NCBI GenBank assembly: GCA_024213275.1
Contig: JANAVG010000012.1
Span: forward strand, 62,001 to 126,000
DNA: 64,000 nucleotides
Direction of reading: 5' to 3'
DNA from: Rossellomorea sp. BNER
Lineage (GTDB): Bacteria; Bacillota; Bacilli; Bacillales; Bacillaceae_B
In this document: in pieces, positions 18,196 through 27,886 of the stretch
How positions within the stretch are numbered: position 1 is the first letter of the stretch
Layout of the letters: the number at the start of each line of letters is the position of its first letter
Position numbers and translations under genes: made by a program
Notes under the pieces: generated by a model
Told to the model about the DNA's origin: nothing
Database searches by the model: none
The model's input: only the letters and a program-made list of their open reading frames with translations

Positions 18196-19860
18196 TTAAA
18201 CACTTTTTTGATTAAGATTCTCTACCACTGATTCTTGGGTTTCTTCTATTATTTCTTTATTGAGGGCAAGGTCAATCACTTCCTGTAAATGCTGTACAGG
18301 CATAACCTCTATATCTTGAATCTCTGACAAGATGGATTGCTTATTCTCAAAAGGAATAATCACTGTCTTACATCCTGCGATTTTCGCTGCTTTCACTTTT
18401 GGATAAACACCGCCAACCGGTTTAACAAAACCATGGATACTAATTTCTCCAGTTAAAGCGAGATCATGTCGAACTGGAATCCGGTAAATAGCAGAATAAA
18501 TTCCTGTTGCCATAGCAATTCCTGCAGACGGTCCATCTACTGGAATTCCTCCGGGAAAGTTCACATGAATATCGTACTGATCAGCAGGTACACCCATCGT
18601 ACGCAATACAGTTAGTACATTTTCAATAGAGCCTTTCGCCATACTTTTTCGTCGAATAGACTTGCTCCGATCCCCAATACTTTCTTCTTCAACAATTCCC
18701 GTTATATTAATACTACCTTTTTCTTCTGCTGGAATAACGGTGACTTCTATTTCTAAAAGAGAACCTGTATTCGGCCCAGTAACAGCTAATCCATTGACTA
18801 AACCGATGGTTGCCTTGTTTCCAATTTTACGATCAAATCTTGGGGAAAGCTGACTTGATTGAATCATCCATTCAATATCTTTATCACTAATTGATTCACG
18901 TTTCTCTGTAATGGCTAAACCAGCTGCTATTTGTATCATATTCACGGCCTCACGTCCGTTTCGAGCGTATGAAGAAAGTGTATCCAGCCCATCATCACTG
19001 ATGGTAAGATTCACCTTTTCAGCTGCCCCTTTTGCTACCTTATAAACTTCTGTGCGATCGAGTTCTCGGAAAAAAACCTCCATACATCTGGATCGGATGG
19101 CTGGTGGAATTTCATTAGGTGTTCTAGTCGTTGCCCCAATTAAACGAAAATCTGCGGGGAGACCATTTTTGAAAATATCATGTATGTGAGAAGGGATTTG
19201 AGTGTTTTCTTCGTTATAATAGGCACTCTCTAGAAAAACCTTACGATCTTCCAAGACTTTCAAAAGTTTGTTCATTTGAATCGGGTGTAGTTCTCCAATT
19301 TCATCAATAAAAAGGACCCCTCCATGAGCATTTGTTACTGCACCCTGTTTGGGCTGAGGAATTCCTGCCTGTCCCATTGCACCTGCACCTTGATAAATAG
19401 GATCATGTACAGATCCAATAAGTGGATCTGCAATGCCTCTTTCATCAAATCTTGCTGTTGTCGCATCGAGCTCCACAAAAACAGATTTTGATTTAAAAGG
19501 GGATTGAATATTTTTTTTAGCTTCTTCCAAAACAAGTCTTGCAGCAGCTGTTTTCCCTACTCCAGGTGGTCCGTAAATAATGACATGCTGTGGATTTGGT
19601 CCGCAAAGAGCCGCTTTTAGTGATTTAATTCCGTCTTCTTGACCTACAATATCAGCAAAGGTTGTAGGCCTTACTTTTTCAGCTAAAGGTTCAGTTAAAG
19701 ATATTGAGCGCATTTTTCTAAGTTGGTCCATTTCCTTTTTTGATTCACGATCAATCGATACTCTTTGTGTTCGTTGGTTTTTTAATAAATTCCAAAAGTA
19801 TAAACCAATAATCACTCCAAAAAACAACTGGATGATTAATGCTATGCCTGCAAAGCTCAT
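18196..19860 (-). CDS. lonB: Lon-like protease LonB (forespore)
   Basis: 554 aa. An N-terminal membrane segment (ALIIQLFFGVIIGLYFWNL) replaces the LonA substrate domain. It is followed by an AAA module with Walker A GPPGVGKT near 96 and Walker B LFIDEIGE, and a Lon protease domain with Ser in PSAGIAMA near 441. In B. subtilis LonB is made in the prespore under sigma-F. A very good sigma-F promoter match at 19895-19924 supports the same timing here. The start at 19860 has GGAGGG. Confidence 0.95.
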   Translation of the reverse strand: MSFAGIALIIQLFFGVIIGLYFWNLLKNQRTQRVSIDRESKKEMDQLRKMRSISLTEPLAEKVRPTTFADIVGQEDGIKSLKAALCGPNPQHVIIYGPPGVGKTAAARLVLEEAKKNIQSPFKSKSVFVELDATTARFDERGIADPLIGSVHDPIYQGAGAMGQAGIPQPKQGAVTNAHGGVLFIDEIGELHPIQMNKLLKVLEDRKVFLESAYYNEENTQIPSHIHDIFKNGLPADFRLIGATTRTPNEIPPAIRSRCMEVFFRELDRTEVYKVAKGAAEKVNLTISDDGLDTLSSYARNGREAVNMIQIAAGLAITEKRESISDKDIEWMIQSSQLSPRFDRKIGNKATIGLVNGLAVTGPNTGSLLEIEVTVIPAEEKGSINITGIVEEESIGDRSKSIRRKSMAKGSIENVLTVLRTMGVPADQYDIHVNFPGGIPVDGPSAGIAMATGIYSAIYRIPVRHDLALTGEISIHGFVKPVGGVYPKVKAAKIAGCKTVIIPFENKQSILSEIQDIEVMPVQHLQEVIDLALNKEIIEETQESVVENLNQKSV

Positions 19861-19894
19861 GTACTTCCCTCCAGTATAACTTGTTGTTATAAGG

Positions 19895-19924
19895 TAGTAT
19901 CTCCTTCACCTAGGGGGAATAAAC
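19895..19924 (-). promoter_or_regulatory. Sigma-F promoter of lonB
   Basis: Minus strand GTTTA (complement of 19920-19924), 15 nt, GGAGATACTA (19895-19904). Both elements fit the sigma-F consensus GYWTA and GGNRANANTW at every defined position. It lies about 35 bp upstream of the lonB start. Confidence 0.75.
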
Positions 19925-20032
19925 AAAGAATTATAAAAGCATAATGCATCTTTTCTATACCTTTATTACTACGATATCGCTTGAAGTTGACATCTCGCCA
20001 TCCTTCAAAATAGCGTGAAAATAGGCTAGTGG

Positions 20033-20182
20033 AGGCTGTTTCGTAAACGTTATTGCTATTTGAAAGGGGGGTGTTTGCAGCGAAAGAATGCTCGCTTTCC
20101 TCGGGAGTCTTGCATATCGACTCCAACCAACCTTTTTACAAAAAATTCTTTTGTTAAAAAAACACATTTTTTAGAAAACAGC
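20033..20182. repeat. Dispersed repeat, family A, copy 2 (internally deleted)
   Basis: About 150 bp with the same ends as copy 1 (AGGCTGTTTCGTAAACG and AGAAAACAGC) and the blocks TTTGCAGCGAAAGAATGCTC and GACTCCAACCAACC. The GC-rich middle is missing, the join being at CTTTCCTCGGGAGTCTTG. Located between lonB and clpX. Frames read across it are artefacts. Confidence 0.85.
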
Positions 20183-20193
20183 ATGAATTAAAA

Positions 20194-20221
20194 AACCAGA
20201 GAGGACCAATCCTCTCTGGTT
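20194..20221 (-). terminator. clpX terminator
   Basis: Perfect 11-bp stem AACCAGAGAGG / CCTCTCTGGTT followed on the minus strand by TTTTTAATTC. Lies just beyond the clpX stop (20245). Confidence 0.9.
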
Positions 20222-20244
20222 AGATTTTTTTACATAAATTGTTA

Positions 20245-21519
20245 CTAAGCAGAAGTTTTTGCCTCTTCTGAACTTTCTACAATCGTTCCATCTTCAAGTA
20301 ATAATTTCGGAGCTTCATTGTCCTCAATTGTTTCTTTTGTAATGATACATTTCTTAATATCATCACGCGATGGGAGATCGAACATAACTTCTAGCATAAT
20401 GTTTTCAATAATAGATCTTAAACCACGTGCACCCGTTTTACGTTCAATTGCTTTTTTCGAGATTTCACGAAGAGCCTCTTCTTCAAATTCTAATTCTACA
20501 TTGTCAAGTTCCAGCATCTTCTGGTATTGTTTGACAAGTGCATTTTTTGGCTTCGTCAAAATTTCGATTAATGCTTCCTCATCCAGTGGTGTTAAACTTG
20601 AGATGACTGGTAAACGACCAATAAACTCAGGAATTAAACCGAATTTTAACAAGTCTTCAGGAACAACTTTAGTTAATAATGACTTTTCATTATCTACTTC
20701 ACCAGATTTAGGATCAGATCCAAATCCGATAACCTTCTGACCTAGTCGTCTTTTAATAATTTGTTCTACTCCATCAAATGCTCCACCACAAATGAATAGG
20801 ATGTTCGATGTATCAATTTGTATAAATTCTTGATGTGGATGTTTTCTTCCACCTTGAGGAGGAACACTTGCAACAGTACCCTCTAAAATTTTAAGTAGAG
20901 CCTGTTGAACTCCTTCACCCGAAACATCTCTAGTAATAGAAGGGTTTTCAGATTTTCTTGCTACTTTATCAATTTCATCAATGTAAATGATCCCTTTTTC
21001 CGCTTTTTCCACATCATAATCTGCTGCCTGAATAAGTTTAAGTAGGATGTTTTCAACATCTTCCCCGACATATCCAGCTTCTGTAAGAGAAGTGGCATCC
21101 GCAATGGCAAAAGGTACATTTAGGATACGAGCTAATGTTTGTGCAAGCAAGGTTTTACCGCTACCAGTAGGTCCGATTAAAGCGATATTACTCTTTGATA
21201 ATTCTACGTCATCTACTTTGCTATTAGAATTAATACGCTTATAGTGATTATAAACCGCTACAGCAAGAGACTTTTTCGCTTGTTCTTGACCAATAACATA
21301 TTCGTCCAAGATTTCTCGGATTTCACGTGGTTTTGGTACATCTTTAAATTCTACTTCCTCTTCCGTTCCCAATTCCTCTTCAACTATTTCAGTACAAAGT
21401 TCGATACATTCATCACATATATATACCCCTGGTCCTGCTACAAGTTTTCGAACCTGGTCTTGAGTTTTACCACAAAAAGAACATTTTAGCTGTCCTTTTT
21501 CATCGTTAAATTTAAACAA
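20245..21519 (-). CDS. clpX: ATP-dependent Clp protease, ATP-binding subunit ClpX
   Basis: Unfoldase that feeds substrates to ClpP. 424 aa, TTG start at 21519 after AAGGGGTG. N-terminal zinc-binding domain with Cys13, Cys16, Cys35 and Cys38 (CSFC, CDEC), AAA+ module with Walker A GPTGSGKT and Walker [10 protein letters not shown], and the RKTGARGLR sensor-2 region. It stands alone between tig and lonB, with its own leader of about 300 bp and terminator. No heat-shock operator was recognised upstream. Confidence 0.97.
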   Translation of the reverse strand: MFKFNDEKGQLKCSFCGKTQDQVRKLVAGPGVYICDECIELCTEIVEEELGTEEEVEFKDVPKPREIREILDEYVIGQEQAKKSLAVAVYNHYKRINSNSKVDDVELSKSNIALIGPTGSGKTLLAQTLARILNVPFAIADATSLTEAGYVGEDVENILLKLIQAADYDVEKAEKGIIYIDEIDKVARKSENPSITRDVSGEGVQQALLKILEGTVASVPPQGGRKHPHQEFIQIDTSNILFICGGAFDGVEQIIKRRLGQKVIGFGSDPKSGEVDNEKSLLTKVVPEDLLKFGLIPEFIGRLPVISSLTPLDEEALIEILTKPKNALVKQYQKMLELDNVELEFEEEALREISKKAIERKTGARGLRSIIENIMLEVMFDLPSRDDIKKCIITKETIEDNEAPKLLLEDGTIVESSEEAKTSA

Positions 21520-21749
21520 TGACTTTCACCCCTTAAAAAAACTGCCTAATTTGTGAAGCTCTCGATCACAAACAGTCGTATTGATTTCACTTACCACTTC
21601 TAGGTTATGTATTGCATTTTATCATATTATATGTAGGAAAAGGAACTTATACGATTTGAATCCTATCTTAATTAAAAAACCTTGCTAATTAAGCTTTATC
21701 CAAAAACAGTAAATCCTATTCTTATTATGTAGAGATAAAAATTTTATAA
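21520..21749. other. clpX leader / tig-clpX spacer
   Basis: AT-rich region with no gene. A TATAAT (complement near 21625) could be a clpX -10, but no good -35 is seen. Nothing else is recognisable. Confidence 0.4.
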
Positions 21750-21779
21750 AACAAGGCACGATGTAAATCGCGCCTTGTT
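21750..21779 (-). terminator. tig terminator
   Basis: Stem AACAAGGCACGAT / ATCGCGCCTTGTT (one mismatch) with T-rich sequence following on the minus strand, about 65 bp beyond the tig stop. Confidence 0.85.
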
Positions 21780-21844
21780 CATTATAGTGTTTGCTTCAAA
21801 ATGATTATTTAATCATTCAACATATAAAATTATACTTACTTCTA

Positions 21845-23131
21845 TTATGCAACAGTTTTGCTGTTTTCTTCAAGTAATTCGACTGCTTTACGGATACGTA
21901 AGTCTGTTTTAAGACCATCTAAGCCACCAAGAGCTTGCTTGATGTTGTCAGCAGACATATTATATTGTTCAGCCATTTCATTGATTTCCTTTTCTGCTTC
22001 TTCATCAGAGATCTCAATGTTTTCAGCATCAGCAATTGCTTCTAGAACTAAGTTAGTGCGAACACGGTTCGCAGCATCTTCCTTCATTTGACCACGCAGG
22101 TCTTCTTCTGTTTGACCAGAGAATTGGAAGTATAAGTCCATGTTCATACCTTGCATTTGTAAACGTTGACCAAATTCTTGCATCATACGATCAACTTCTG
22201 TGTTGATCATCGCTTCAGGAATATCGACTTCAGAATTATCAGAAGCTTGTTTTACTAGGCTGTCGCGAACCTTTGTTTCTGCTTCCGTTTTCTTTGTTTC
22301 TTGAAGACGCTTCTCAGTTTTTTCTTTTAGTTCTGCAAAAGTTTCAACTTCTTCGTCTACATCCTTTGCGAATTCATCATCAAGCTCTGGAAGTTGTTTA
22401 GCTTTGATTTCATGAACTTTCACTTTGAAAGTTGCAGGCTTACCAGCAAGTTCTGCTGCATGGTATTCTTCTGGGAAAGAAACTTCTACTTCTCTTTCTT
22501 CTCCAGTTTCCACGCCAACTAATTGCTCCTCGAAACCTGGAATAAAAGTGTTTGAGCCAAGTTCAAGAGTATAATTATCAGCTTGACCGCCTTCGAACGC
22601 TTCACCATCAACGAAACCTTCGAAATCAAGAACAAGTGTATCACCATTTTCAGCTTTACCTTCTTCTTTCACTGCTAGCTCTGCTTGACGCTCTTGAAGA
22701 GTTTTTAATTCATTTTGTACATCTTCATCTGTAACTTCAGAATCTACTTTTTCAACTTCAAGACCTTTGTAGTCACCAAGTTTAACTTCTGGTTTAACAA
22801 TAACCTTTGCAGTGAAAATTAAGTTTTTTCCTTTTTCCATTTGCTCGATATCAATATCAGGACGATCTACTGGCTCAATTCCTGCTTCTTCCACAGCATT
22901 TGCATATGCTTCTGGAAGAATGATATCAAGAGCATCTTGGTATAATGATTCTACACCAAAACGTTTTTCAAACATACCTCTTGGCATTTTCCCTTTACGG
23001 AATCCAGGTACATTTACTTTCTGTACTACTTTTTTAAATGCAGCGTCTAACCCTTCATTCACTTGTGCTGCATCTACTTCAATTGTAAGAACTCCTTGGT
23101 TCCCTTCTTGCTTTTCCCACTTTGCAGACAT
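21845..23131 (-). CDS. tig: Trigger factor
   Basis: Ribosome-bound chaperone and peptidyl-prolyl isomerase. 428 aa. The N-terminal ribosome-binding domain carries the signature [19 protein letters not shown], the FKBP-like PPIase domain is at about 150-245 ([20 protein letters not shown]), and the helical C-terminal domain follows. Monocistronic, with a good promoter at 23248-23275 and a terminator after the stop. Confidence 0.97.
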   Translation of the reverse strand: MSAKWEKQEGNQGVLTIEVDAAQVNEGLDAAFKKVVQKVNVPGFRKGKMPRGMFEKRFGVESLYQDALDIILPEAYANAVEEAGIEPVDRPDIDIEQMEKGKNLIFTAKVIVKPEVKLGDYKGLEVEKVDSEVTDEDVQNELKTLQERQAELAVKEEGKAENGDTLVLDFEGFVDGEAFEGGQADNYTLELGSNTFIPGFEEQLVGVETGEEREVEVSFPEEYHAAELAGKPATFKVKVHEIKAKQLPELDDEFAKDVDEEVETFAELKEKTEKRLQETKKTEAETKVRDSLVKQASDNSEVDIPEAMINTEVDRMMQEFGQRLQMQGMNMDLYFQFSGQTEEDLRGQMKEDAANRVRTNLVLEAIADAENIEISDEEAEKEINEMAEQYNMSADNIKQALGGLDGLKTDLRIRKAVELLEENSKTVA

Positions 23132-23247
23132 ACATTTCCCTCCAACAATCTATAAATCATTATAGTTTTTAATAGGTTAATCGTTCGACCTGCTAGCTTG
23201 CAGATCCTCATATAGTAGATATTAAAAATTCATTTTACAACCATTAC

Positions 23248-23275
23248 ATTATAACATACGTAACAGTTCTTTCAA
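23248..23275 (-). promoter_or_regulatory. Sigma-A promoter of tig
   Basis: Minus strand TTGAAA (complement of 23270-23275), 16 nt, consensus TATAAT (23248-23253). About 115 nt leader before the start. Confidence 0.75.
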
Positions 23276-23285
23276 CATAAAGCAT

Positions 23286-24308
23286 TTAAATTGTCGGAGA
23301 AGAAATTTCTTCAAGCTGCTTTATGATTTCAATGACTTCTTTTATATCGTTTTCTAGATGAACACCCTTAGGTCCATTTTCTAAAACTTCACCATATAAA
23401 GACAGACCATAGTGTATATAGGCTAATCCTACAGTTTCATGGGGTTTCTCAATCTCGAATGGATAAAGGAGAAAACAATGCCGTTTAAGAAGCTCTATCA
23501 TTTGTTCCCCCAAAGTTGGATTCGAAGAATGGAGATGATTTTCGATCACTTCAGCTACATTTATAAAAAATTGAGTTTGGAAAACATCCTTGAGAGGTGT
23601 AGGTGACCCAGTATACGACATTTTAAATTTACTGATCTTAATGTCTTTATCGTAACCATGCTCCCTTAATACATTTAAAATCATAGTTTTCAAAAAAGGG
23701 TGCGTATCATCAGCTTTTAACAATCCTGTCAACTCCGCTAGGAACGGATGAATATTCTGATGGACCAGTTGCGCGAGTATAATCGTTTGTTCTTCAAGGT
23801 TTTTTCCTTTTAAAAGGGTCGGAGCCTCAGTTAAATTCGGCTTGTGAATAAATTCTTCTTTCAATGATTCATCTGCTTTCCCCTTTAAAACTTTCTCACT
23901 AAAAGAAAGGAGCTTCCTAAAATGATCCTCTTTTTCAAATGGGACTTCTTTTTCTTCAAATAACGCATGAATAGTTTCTACTACATCTCCATGTTCATTT
24001 AGTTGAATGAGGATCATTAGATAAAGATCAACAACTTCAAAATATTCTCCTAATCCACTGTGGAGCATTTGTTTACAAATTTCCTTAGCTTCTTCATAAT
24101 TCCTATTTTCATAAAGTGAAAGAGTAAAGGCTGTTGCAACTTCTCCATTGTCAGGGTCGATTTCATACGCTTGGTTTAACAAGACAATGGCTTCATCTAA
24201 TTGCTGATTCTCTAGTGCATGCAGACCTTTTTCAAAAAGTCGATCTTTTAATCCTGGAAAATAAACGATATTGTCGTTCTTAGATTTTGGTTTTCCTTTT
24301 TTCTTCAT
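23286..24308 (-). CDS. ysoA: TPR-repeat protein YsoA
   Basis: 340 aa with a Lys-rich start (MKKKGKPKSK) and tetratricopeptide-like helices at about 22-130 (GLHALENQQLDEAIVLLNQAYEIDPDNGE). The remainder is alpha-helical. Position between tig and the tRNA/ysn genes matches ysoA. The molecular role is unknown; TPR proteins usually bind other proteins. The tig promoter lies just after its stop. Confidence 0.85.
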   Translation of the reverse strand: MKKKGKPKSKNDNIVYFPGLKDRLFEKGLHALENQQLDEAIVLLNQAYEIDPDNGEVATAFTLSLYENRNYEEAKEICKQMLHSGLGEYFEVVDLYLMILIQLNEHGDVVETIHALFEEKEVPFEKEDHFRKLLSFSEKVLKGKADESLKEEFIHKPNLTEAPTLLKGKNLEEQTIILAQLVHQNIHPFLAELTGLLKADDTHPFLKTMILNVLREHGYDKDIKISKFKMSYTGSPTPLKDVFQTQFFINVAEVIENHLHSSNPTLGEQMIELLKRHCFLLYPFEIEKPHETVGLAYIHYGLSLYGEVLENGPKGVHLENDIKEVIEIIKQLEEISSPTI

Positions 24309-24371
24309 TTAACTACCGTCCTCTTATTTAACTGCCATCTAGTTTAGCATGAAAGGGCTGAAAAAACAAAA

Positions 24372-24397
24372 AAAGCTCACCAGACTAGGTAAGCTTT
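24372..24397 (-). terminator. Terminator after tRNA-Arg
   Basis: Stem AAAGCTCACC / GGTAAGCTTT (one G-T pair) with a long T run on the minus strand, 15 bp beyond the tRNA 3' end. Confidence 0.8.
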
Positions 24398-24411
24398 GTA
24401 TGTATGAAATA

Positions 24412-24488
24412 TGGCGTCCCAGGAGAGATTCGAACTCCCGACCGATAGCTTAGAAGGCTATTGCTCTATCCAGCTGAGCTACTGGGAC
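24412..24488 (-). tRNA. tRNA-Arg (anticodon TCT)
   Basis: 77 nt including an encoded CCA. The minus strand begins GTCCCAGTAGCTCAGCTGG and the acceptor arms GTCCCAG / CTGGGAC pair fully. The anticodon loop CTTCTAA gives TCT, reading AGA (and AGG by wobble). The T-arm contains GTTCGAATC. It has its own terminator. This single tRNA occupies the slot where B. subtilis carries the large ilv-leu operon. Confidence 0.97.
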
Positions 24489-24560
24489 GTGATCCTTTTG
24501 TTGAGGACATTTTTTATTATATTGTGATAGCAATATAAAGTCAACACTTTTTTAAAAAAA

Positions 24561-24582
24561 AGGAGGAAGAATTTTCTCCCTC
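24561..24582 (-). terminator. Terminator of the rph-ysnA-ysnB transcript
   Basis: Stem of GGAGGAAGA against TCTCCCTC with one mismatch, followed on the minus strand by eight T. Lies 7 bp beyond the ysnB stop. Confidence 0.7.
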
Positions 24583-24588
24583 GCTTCA

Positions 24589-25098
24589 TTATAGTGAAAA
24601 GGTGGCTGATAAATCAACTAGTTCCTTGTGATTTTCATCTAAAAACCTAACGATCACTTTGCTGTTCTCTACCTCTACAAGAGCATAAGTCTTTTCCCGT
24701 CGTCCCCGTGGCAGTAAGATACTCCCTGGATTCAAGAAAAGGGTACCTTCCATCATTTCTGCTCCAAGAGTGTGAGAATGACCGAAGAAAACTAACTGAG
24801 CTTCGTTTTCCTTTGCTTTATAGTTAAGATTCATTAGTGACATTTTCACATTAAACAAATGCCCATGTGTGACGAATATATTTACTCCAGTGATTTCTTT
24901 CACCAGAATATCCGGGAAGCGTGCATCGATATCACAGTTTCCCCTGACGGTTAAGAAGTCAGCAATGATAGGATTATCTGCGGTTAATTCAGAATCTCCG
25001 CAATGAATCATCGCGTCTACACTATCTGAATAGAGGGTGGCAAGTTCTTGAAGGATTTCGGTTGATCCATGACTGTCGCTAACAATCAGGAGTTTCAT
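24589..25098 (-). CDS. ysnB: Metallophosphoesterase YsnB (YfcE/MJ0936 family)
   Basis: 169 aa. All metal-binding motifs of the calcineurin-like phosphodiesterase fold are visible in order: [26 protein letters not shown] and FFGHSH. The family hydrolyses phosphodiester bonds; the natural substrate is unknown. The ATG overlaps the ysnA stop by 4 bases (ATGA), so the two are translated together. Confidence 0.92.
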   Translation of the reverse strand: MKLLIVSDSHGSTEILQELATLYSDSVDAMIHCGDSELTADNPIIADFLTVRGNCDIDARFPDILVKEITGVNIFVTHGHLFNVKMSLMNLNYKAKENEAQLVFFGHSHTLGAEMMEGTLFLNPGSILLPRGRREKTYALVEVENSKVIVRFLDENHKELVDLSATFSL

Positions 25099-25709
25099 CT
25101 TGCATCATCCTTATGAATCAATGAAGGTAAATTCTTCTCTAGTAGTCTTAATGCGTTCCCTCGATGACTGATTTCGCTTTTTTCTTCTGGGCGAAGTTCT
25201 GCCATGGCTTTTTGCTTTTCTTTTACAAAGAAAATAGGATCATAACCAAATCCATTCGTTCCTCTTCGTTCTCTTAAAATATCCCCTTCACATGTCCCCG
25301 TAAAAGTTTTCGTTTCAATACCAGGGCCCGCAACAGCTAACACACAGTAAAATCGTGCTGTTCTATCTCCCCCAGGAATATCTGTTAATTCAGATAAAAC
25401 TTTATCAATGTTAGCTTCATCATTCTTTTCTTCACCTGCATACCTTGCAGAGTACACACCAGGTCTTCCTTCTAACGCATCTACTACTAAACCTGAATCA
25501 TCTGATATGACCAAGGAATTTAACTGCTTTGCTACCCCTTCTGCTTTTAAAATAGCATTTTCTTCAAACGTTAAACCTGTTTCTTCAATATCTTTAACTT
25601 CTGGCATGTCTAGAAGTGTCAGAACATCATAATTTAATGGTGCAAACATTCGCTTGAACTCTTTCGCTTTCCCTTGATTTTTTGTAGCAATAATCACTTT
25701 CTTGGTCAT
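25095..25709 (-). CDS. ysnA: XTP/dITP pyrophosphatase (RdgB/HAM1 family)
   Basis: Removes non-canonical purine nucleoside triphosphates. 204 aa. Landmarks are [14 protein letters not shown] at the start, [26 protein letters not shown], and [12 protein letters not shown] with the SHRGNAL element. It begins one base after the rph stop and overlaps ysnB, so rph-ysnA-ysnB form one unit. Confidence 0.95.
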   Translation of the reverse strand: MTKKVIIATKNQGKAKEFKRMFAPLNYDVLTLLDMPEVKDIEETGLTFEENAILKAEGVAKQLNSLVISDDSGLVVDALEGRPGVYSARYAGEEKNDEANIDKVLSELTDIPGGDRTARFYCVLAVAGPGIETKTFTGTCEGDILRERRGTNGFGYDPIFFVKEKQKAMAELRPEEKSEISHRGNALRLLEKNLPSLIHKDDAR

Positions 25710-26465
25710 TTAGTTCTTCCTTCCTTTTGATGGAATTCTCTCAGCAATTTCTCCGAGGGCTTCCTTCTGATGAAGGAACAGTTCTTGTATACCCTTATTT
25801 GCTACTTCTAAAAGTTCCTGCAGCTCTTTGTAAGAAAATGTGGCTTCTTCTCCTGTACCTTGAAGTTCAACAAATTCCTCTTCACCCGTCATGATCACAT
25901 TCATATCCACTAAAGCTTTACTATCCTCAGCATAATTCAAATCGAGTACGACACCATCATCCTTAGTAACTCCTACACTTGTTGCAGCAAGAAAACTTTT
26001 TAATGGGAAGGATTTAATTCTCTTTTGATCTTGTAGTTTTCCTAAAGCGATGGCTACGGCAACAAACGCTCCTGTTATAGAAGCGGTACGGGTTCCTCCA
26101 TCTGCTTGAATAACATCACAATCAATCCATATTGTTCTTTCTCCAAGAGCTTCTAAATCGACTACAGCTCTTAAAGCTCGTCCAATCAATCGTTGAATCT
26201 CCATTGTTCGCCCAGAAACCTTCCCTTTAGAAGATTCTCTGATACTACGCTGGTCGGTAGCTCTAGGAAGCATAGCATATTCAGCTGTTACCCAACCCTT
26301 ACCTTCACCTCGCATAAATGGAGGCACGCGATCTTCAACACTTGCATTACAAATCACCTTTGTATCTCCCACTGTAATCAGGACAGAACCCTCTGGGTGC
26401 TTTATATAACCTGTTTCAATATGTAATGGTCTTAATTGATTCTTTTCTCTATTATCTATTCTCAT
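25710..26465 (-). CDS. rph: Ribonuclease PH
   Basis: Phosphorolytic 3' exonuclease that trims tRNA ends. 251 aa from the ATG at 26465 (AGGAGGT 7 nt upstream); the frame extends to 26513 but has no site there. It starts [16 protein letters not shown]. Catalytic-core segments [31 protein letters not shown] and [20 protein letters not shown] are clear. Cotranscribed with ysnA and ysnB. Confidence 0.96.
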   Translation of the reverse strand: MRIDNREKNQLRPLHIETGYIKHPEGSVLITVGDTKVICNASVEDRVPPFMRGEGKGWVTAEYAMLPRATDQRSIRESSKGKVSGRTMEIQRLIGRALRAVVDLEALGERTIWIDCDVIQADGGTRTASITGAFVAVAIALGKLQDQKRIKSFPLKSFLAATSVGVTKDDGVVLDLNYAEDSKALVDMNVIMTGEEEFVELQGTGEEATFSYKELQELLEVANKGIQELFLHQKEALGEIAERIPSKGRKN

Positions 26466-26568
26466 TAGATTACCTCCTGTTTTTTCATTACTTGCTTTTA
26501 AAAAATAATGCAAGCTTTAGACTTCAAAATTTTCCTGAACGATGAATTAAATATTCTTTCAAAAATAG

Positions 26569-26593
26569 AAGAGGCGGGATTTGCCCACCTCTT
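26569..26593. terminator. gerM terminator
   Basis: Stem AAGAGGCGGG / CCCACCTCTT with a T run on the plus side and a T-rich tract on the minus side. It lies between the gerM stop (26630) and the rph start. Confidence 0.75.
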
Positions 26594-26629
26594 TTTTAAC
26601 TACTATATAGTATATCAAAAAACCTGTTT

Positions 26630-27757
26630 TTAAAAACTAATTGTATTGACATTTTCAGGACGAGTAACCGGTTCTGTTATCGGTTCGCCTTCTTTGTTCA
26701 CTAACGCCGTTTCTCCATTAACCTTAACGGAAACACTTTTAATCCCTTTTTGCTCTGTAAGTGAGAGAACAAGTGAATTTAATAAATGCTCTGAAACGAT
26801 TTTTTCTTCAAAACTACTATAAATTGCTTCATTAAAATTAAGTGTTACAATGCCATCTTTTACTTTTGGATCATCCAGTAATGCTACATCAGTAAAGTCA
26901 CTTACAAGAGTAGATTGATAGCCTGGTCCTTCCACAAGCTGCTGAATGACTGCTTTCGCTGGATCTTCAACAGAATTGCTTACTCGTTGAGTCACAGGAA
27001 CATAATAGGTTTGATCACCTTTTTGTGACACATAGTAAACGGTTACTGGATGGGTATTCGTTACATCTACAACACCGGTAGTATTAGTATTAATCCCATC
27101 TTTTCTTGATAGTTTTTCATCAACTGGTGTCCCGTTAACAGGCATTTCCGTTAATTCATAACCATTCATTCTAAGCTCAACGGTTTCAATAGAGTCAAAT
27201 TGAGTTAGCGTCCATGTAACAGCCTGTAAAATTTTCTTTTCGTCTTCAGGTTGATATTCAGCGAATTCATTTGAAAAATCAGCGATGGCTTTTCCATCTT
27301 TAATATTGACACTCACTTGTGTATCGGCTGGAAGTACCGCTCTAAATCCATTAGGTAGAATATTTTGAACGGGACCATTTGTTACAAGGTACTCAAGTGC
27401 TTGAGTGGCTATACTTTCTGTTTTTGGAAGTGGAAGCTTTTGTGAAGCAACATAACCATTCTCATCAATTAAGTACAATTCCGTCATGACTGTAGCTTCT
27501 TCTTCCTCACCGGAAGCTGTAGGCTTTTCTTTTTTTTCACCATCTTTTTTGGATTCTACAGATTCACCTTCTTTTTTTGCATCTGCTGAATCACCTTCCT
27601 GCTTCGTATCTACTGACTCCCCTTCTTCTAAGTATGAAACGTCCTCTGGTGGATCAATCTTTTCTTTCTCACCACCACTAAAAAGTCCACAGCCCGCTAG
27701 ATATACAGATGATACTAATACTGTTACGGCCATTGTAGCCATTGATTTCTTTGACAT
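26630..27757 (-). CDS. gerM: Germination lipoprotein GerM
   Basis: 375 aa. Lipoprotein signal with lipobox LAGC (Cys23) in VLVSSVYLAGCGLFSGG, then a charged low-complexity linker made of GES/GDS-type short repeats (about 35-85), then two GerMN domains (about 90-215 and 240-360; paired motifs SIATQALEYLVTNGP and KAVIQQLVEGPG). In B. subtilis GerM is needed for efficient sporulation and germination. Adjacent to racE as usual. Confidence 0.93.
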   Translation of the reverse strand: MSKKSMATMAVTVLVSSVYLAGCGLFSGGEKEKIDPPEDVSYLEEGESVDTKQEGDSADAKKEGESVESKKDGEKKEKPTASGEEEEATVMTELYLIDENGYVASQKLPLPKTESIATQALEYLVTNGPVQNILPNGFRAVLPADTQVSVNIKDGKAIADFSNEFAEYQPEDEKKILQAVTWTLTQFDSIETVELRMNGYELTEMPVNGTPVDEKLSRKDGINTNTTGVVDVTNTHPVTVYYVSQKGDQTYYVPVTQRVSNSVEDPAKAVIQQLVEGPGYQSTLVSDFTDVALLDDPKVKDGIVTLNFNEAIYSSFEEKIVSEHLLNSLVLSLTEQKGIKSVSVKVNGETALVNKEGEPITEPVTRPENVNTISF

Positions 27758-27841
27758 AAGGAAACCCTCCCCAGACAGTTTGTACTATCATGTATACGAG
27801 CTCTATTTAAAAATAGACCGATTTCGAAAAAGAAAATTCAA

Positions 27842-27886
27842 AAAAACCATTCGGGAGGAACATTAGATTCCCAACCGAATGGTTTT
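27842..27886 (-). terminator. racE terminator overlapping its last codons
   Basis: 13-bp perfect stem AAAAACCATTCGG / CCGAATGGTTTTT (27842-27854, 27874-27886). The 5' arm on the minus strand encodes the last residues of RacE (stop at 27863), so coding sequence doubles as terminator. Confidence 0.88.

Noticed and set aside
27770-27830. Sigma-E promoter of gerM
   Set aside because: A TATACATG with a poor -35 was seen; the match is too weak to report although sigma-E control is known for B. subtilis gerM.
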